DNA from: JADZEJ01 sp964426815
GTDB taxonomy: Bacteria; Patescibacteriota; Patescibacteriia; 2-12-FULL-60-25
NCBI GenBank assembly: GCA_964426815.1
Contig: CAYRRZ010000004.1
Location: 1 to 63,767, forward strand
Length of the DNA: 63,767 nucleotides
Direction of reading: 5' to 3'
The translations under genes and the position numbers were made by a program. This document shows, piece after piece, positions 63,693 to 63,767 of the stretch. The first letter of the stretch is position 1. Each line of letters begins with the position of its first letter. Below the pieces are notes generated by a model, which ran no database searches, was not told the origin of the DNA, and saw only the letters and a list, made by a program, of their open reading frames with translations.

Positions 63693-63767
63693 GGCTCGTT
63701 CGTCTAACGGTTAGGACAGCGGCTTTTCAAGCCGTTAACAGGGGTTCGATTCCCCTACGAGCTACCA
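63693..63767 (+). tRNA. tRNA-Glu (anticodon TTC), CCA encoded
   Basis: Acceptor GGCTCGT/ACGAGCT (first pair G-U), anticodon stem GCGGC/GCCGT with loop TTTTCAA (anticodon TTC, reading GAA/GAG), T arm AGGGG-TTCGATT-CCCCT, discriminator A and encoded CCA. The window ends at the last A, so downstream context is unseen. Confidence 0.95.

Noticed and set aside
1..63767. CRISPR array, insertion sequence or prophage
   Set aside because: No spaced direct repeats, transposase, integrase or terminal inverted repeats were found. Repeats seen are all inside the giant gene or ftsZ.

Overview
The window looks like a chromosomal segment of a Patescibacteria/CPR-type bacterium, probably Parcubacteria-like. 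The reasons are inference from several features seen here. Spacing is very tight, with many overlapping starts and stops. Surface proteins start with a VirB2/TrbC-like membrane hairpin, and one of them is 3519 residues long. Core genes are interleaved with unrecognised membrane proteins, and Shine-Dalgarno sequences are almost absent. TGA is used as a stop (for example at 41317-41319 and 43270-43272), so this is the standard bacterial code and not a UGA-recoding lineage. A run of exactly 100 N at 43002-43101 shows it is a scaffolded assembly.

Layout. 0-6.8 kb (minus strand): pyruvate kinase, an HtrA protease, nrdR, ftsZ, ftsA, a diacylglycerol-kinase-like protein and ybeY. 6.8-22.1 kb (minus): a surface operon with two pilin-hairpin proteins (626 and 3519 aa) followed by three single-pass secreted proteins. 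22.1-26.1 kb (minus): yqeY, rpsU, hisS, lepB and an unknown membrane protein. 26.2-31.1 kb (mostly plus): a cytidylyltransferase-like protein, a glycosyltransferase-like protein, a decayed cupin gene, tRNA-Val, an unknown 360-aa protein and prmC. 31.1-36.7 kb (minus): murA, a DUF3048 protein, rplY, a zinc-ribbon protein, rodA/ftsW and a membrane protein. 36.8-44.7 kb (plus): gyrB, secE-nusG-rplK, a three-gene insertion (membrane protein, MGMT, pyrE-like), rplA, a gapped P-loop kinase, a nucleotidyltransferase and a dCMP-deaminase-like protein. 44.7-48.9 kb: two HIT proteins, folA and thyA (minus), then tmk and a membrane protein (plus). 48.9-54.3 kb: gatB (plus), miaB-miaA (minus), a 55-aa protein and enolase. 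54.3-63.8 kb: a SIMPL protein, pgk, gap, a membrane protein, a P-type ATPase, trmD, khpA, rpsP, an unknown 324-aa protein and tRNA-Glu.

Functional themes. Lower glycolysis is spread over the window (gap, pgk, eno, pyk). A dTMP module (dCMP deaminase, DHFR, ThyA, TMK) occupies 43.8-48.1 kb. tRNA position-37 modification is covered by miaA, miaB and trmD. Division and wall genes (ftsA, ftsZ, murA, rodA/ftsW) indicate a walled, FtsZ-dividing cell.

The most distinctive features are the giant pilin-anchored surface operon; a translation and transcription style with no Shine-Dalgarno, start codons in ATATG contexts, and -10 boxes 6-9 nt before the start that imply leaderless mRNAs; intrinsic terminators whose loop or stem contains the stop codon; and separation of rplK from rplA by a terminator, a three-gene insertion and a new promoter whose -35 lies inside another terminator. 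Two GC-richer genes (41363-42043 and 62555-63529) do carry Shine-Dalgarno sequences and are candidates for recent acquisition.
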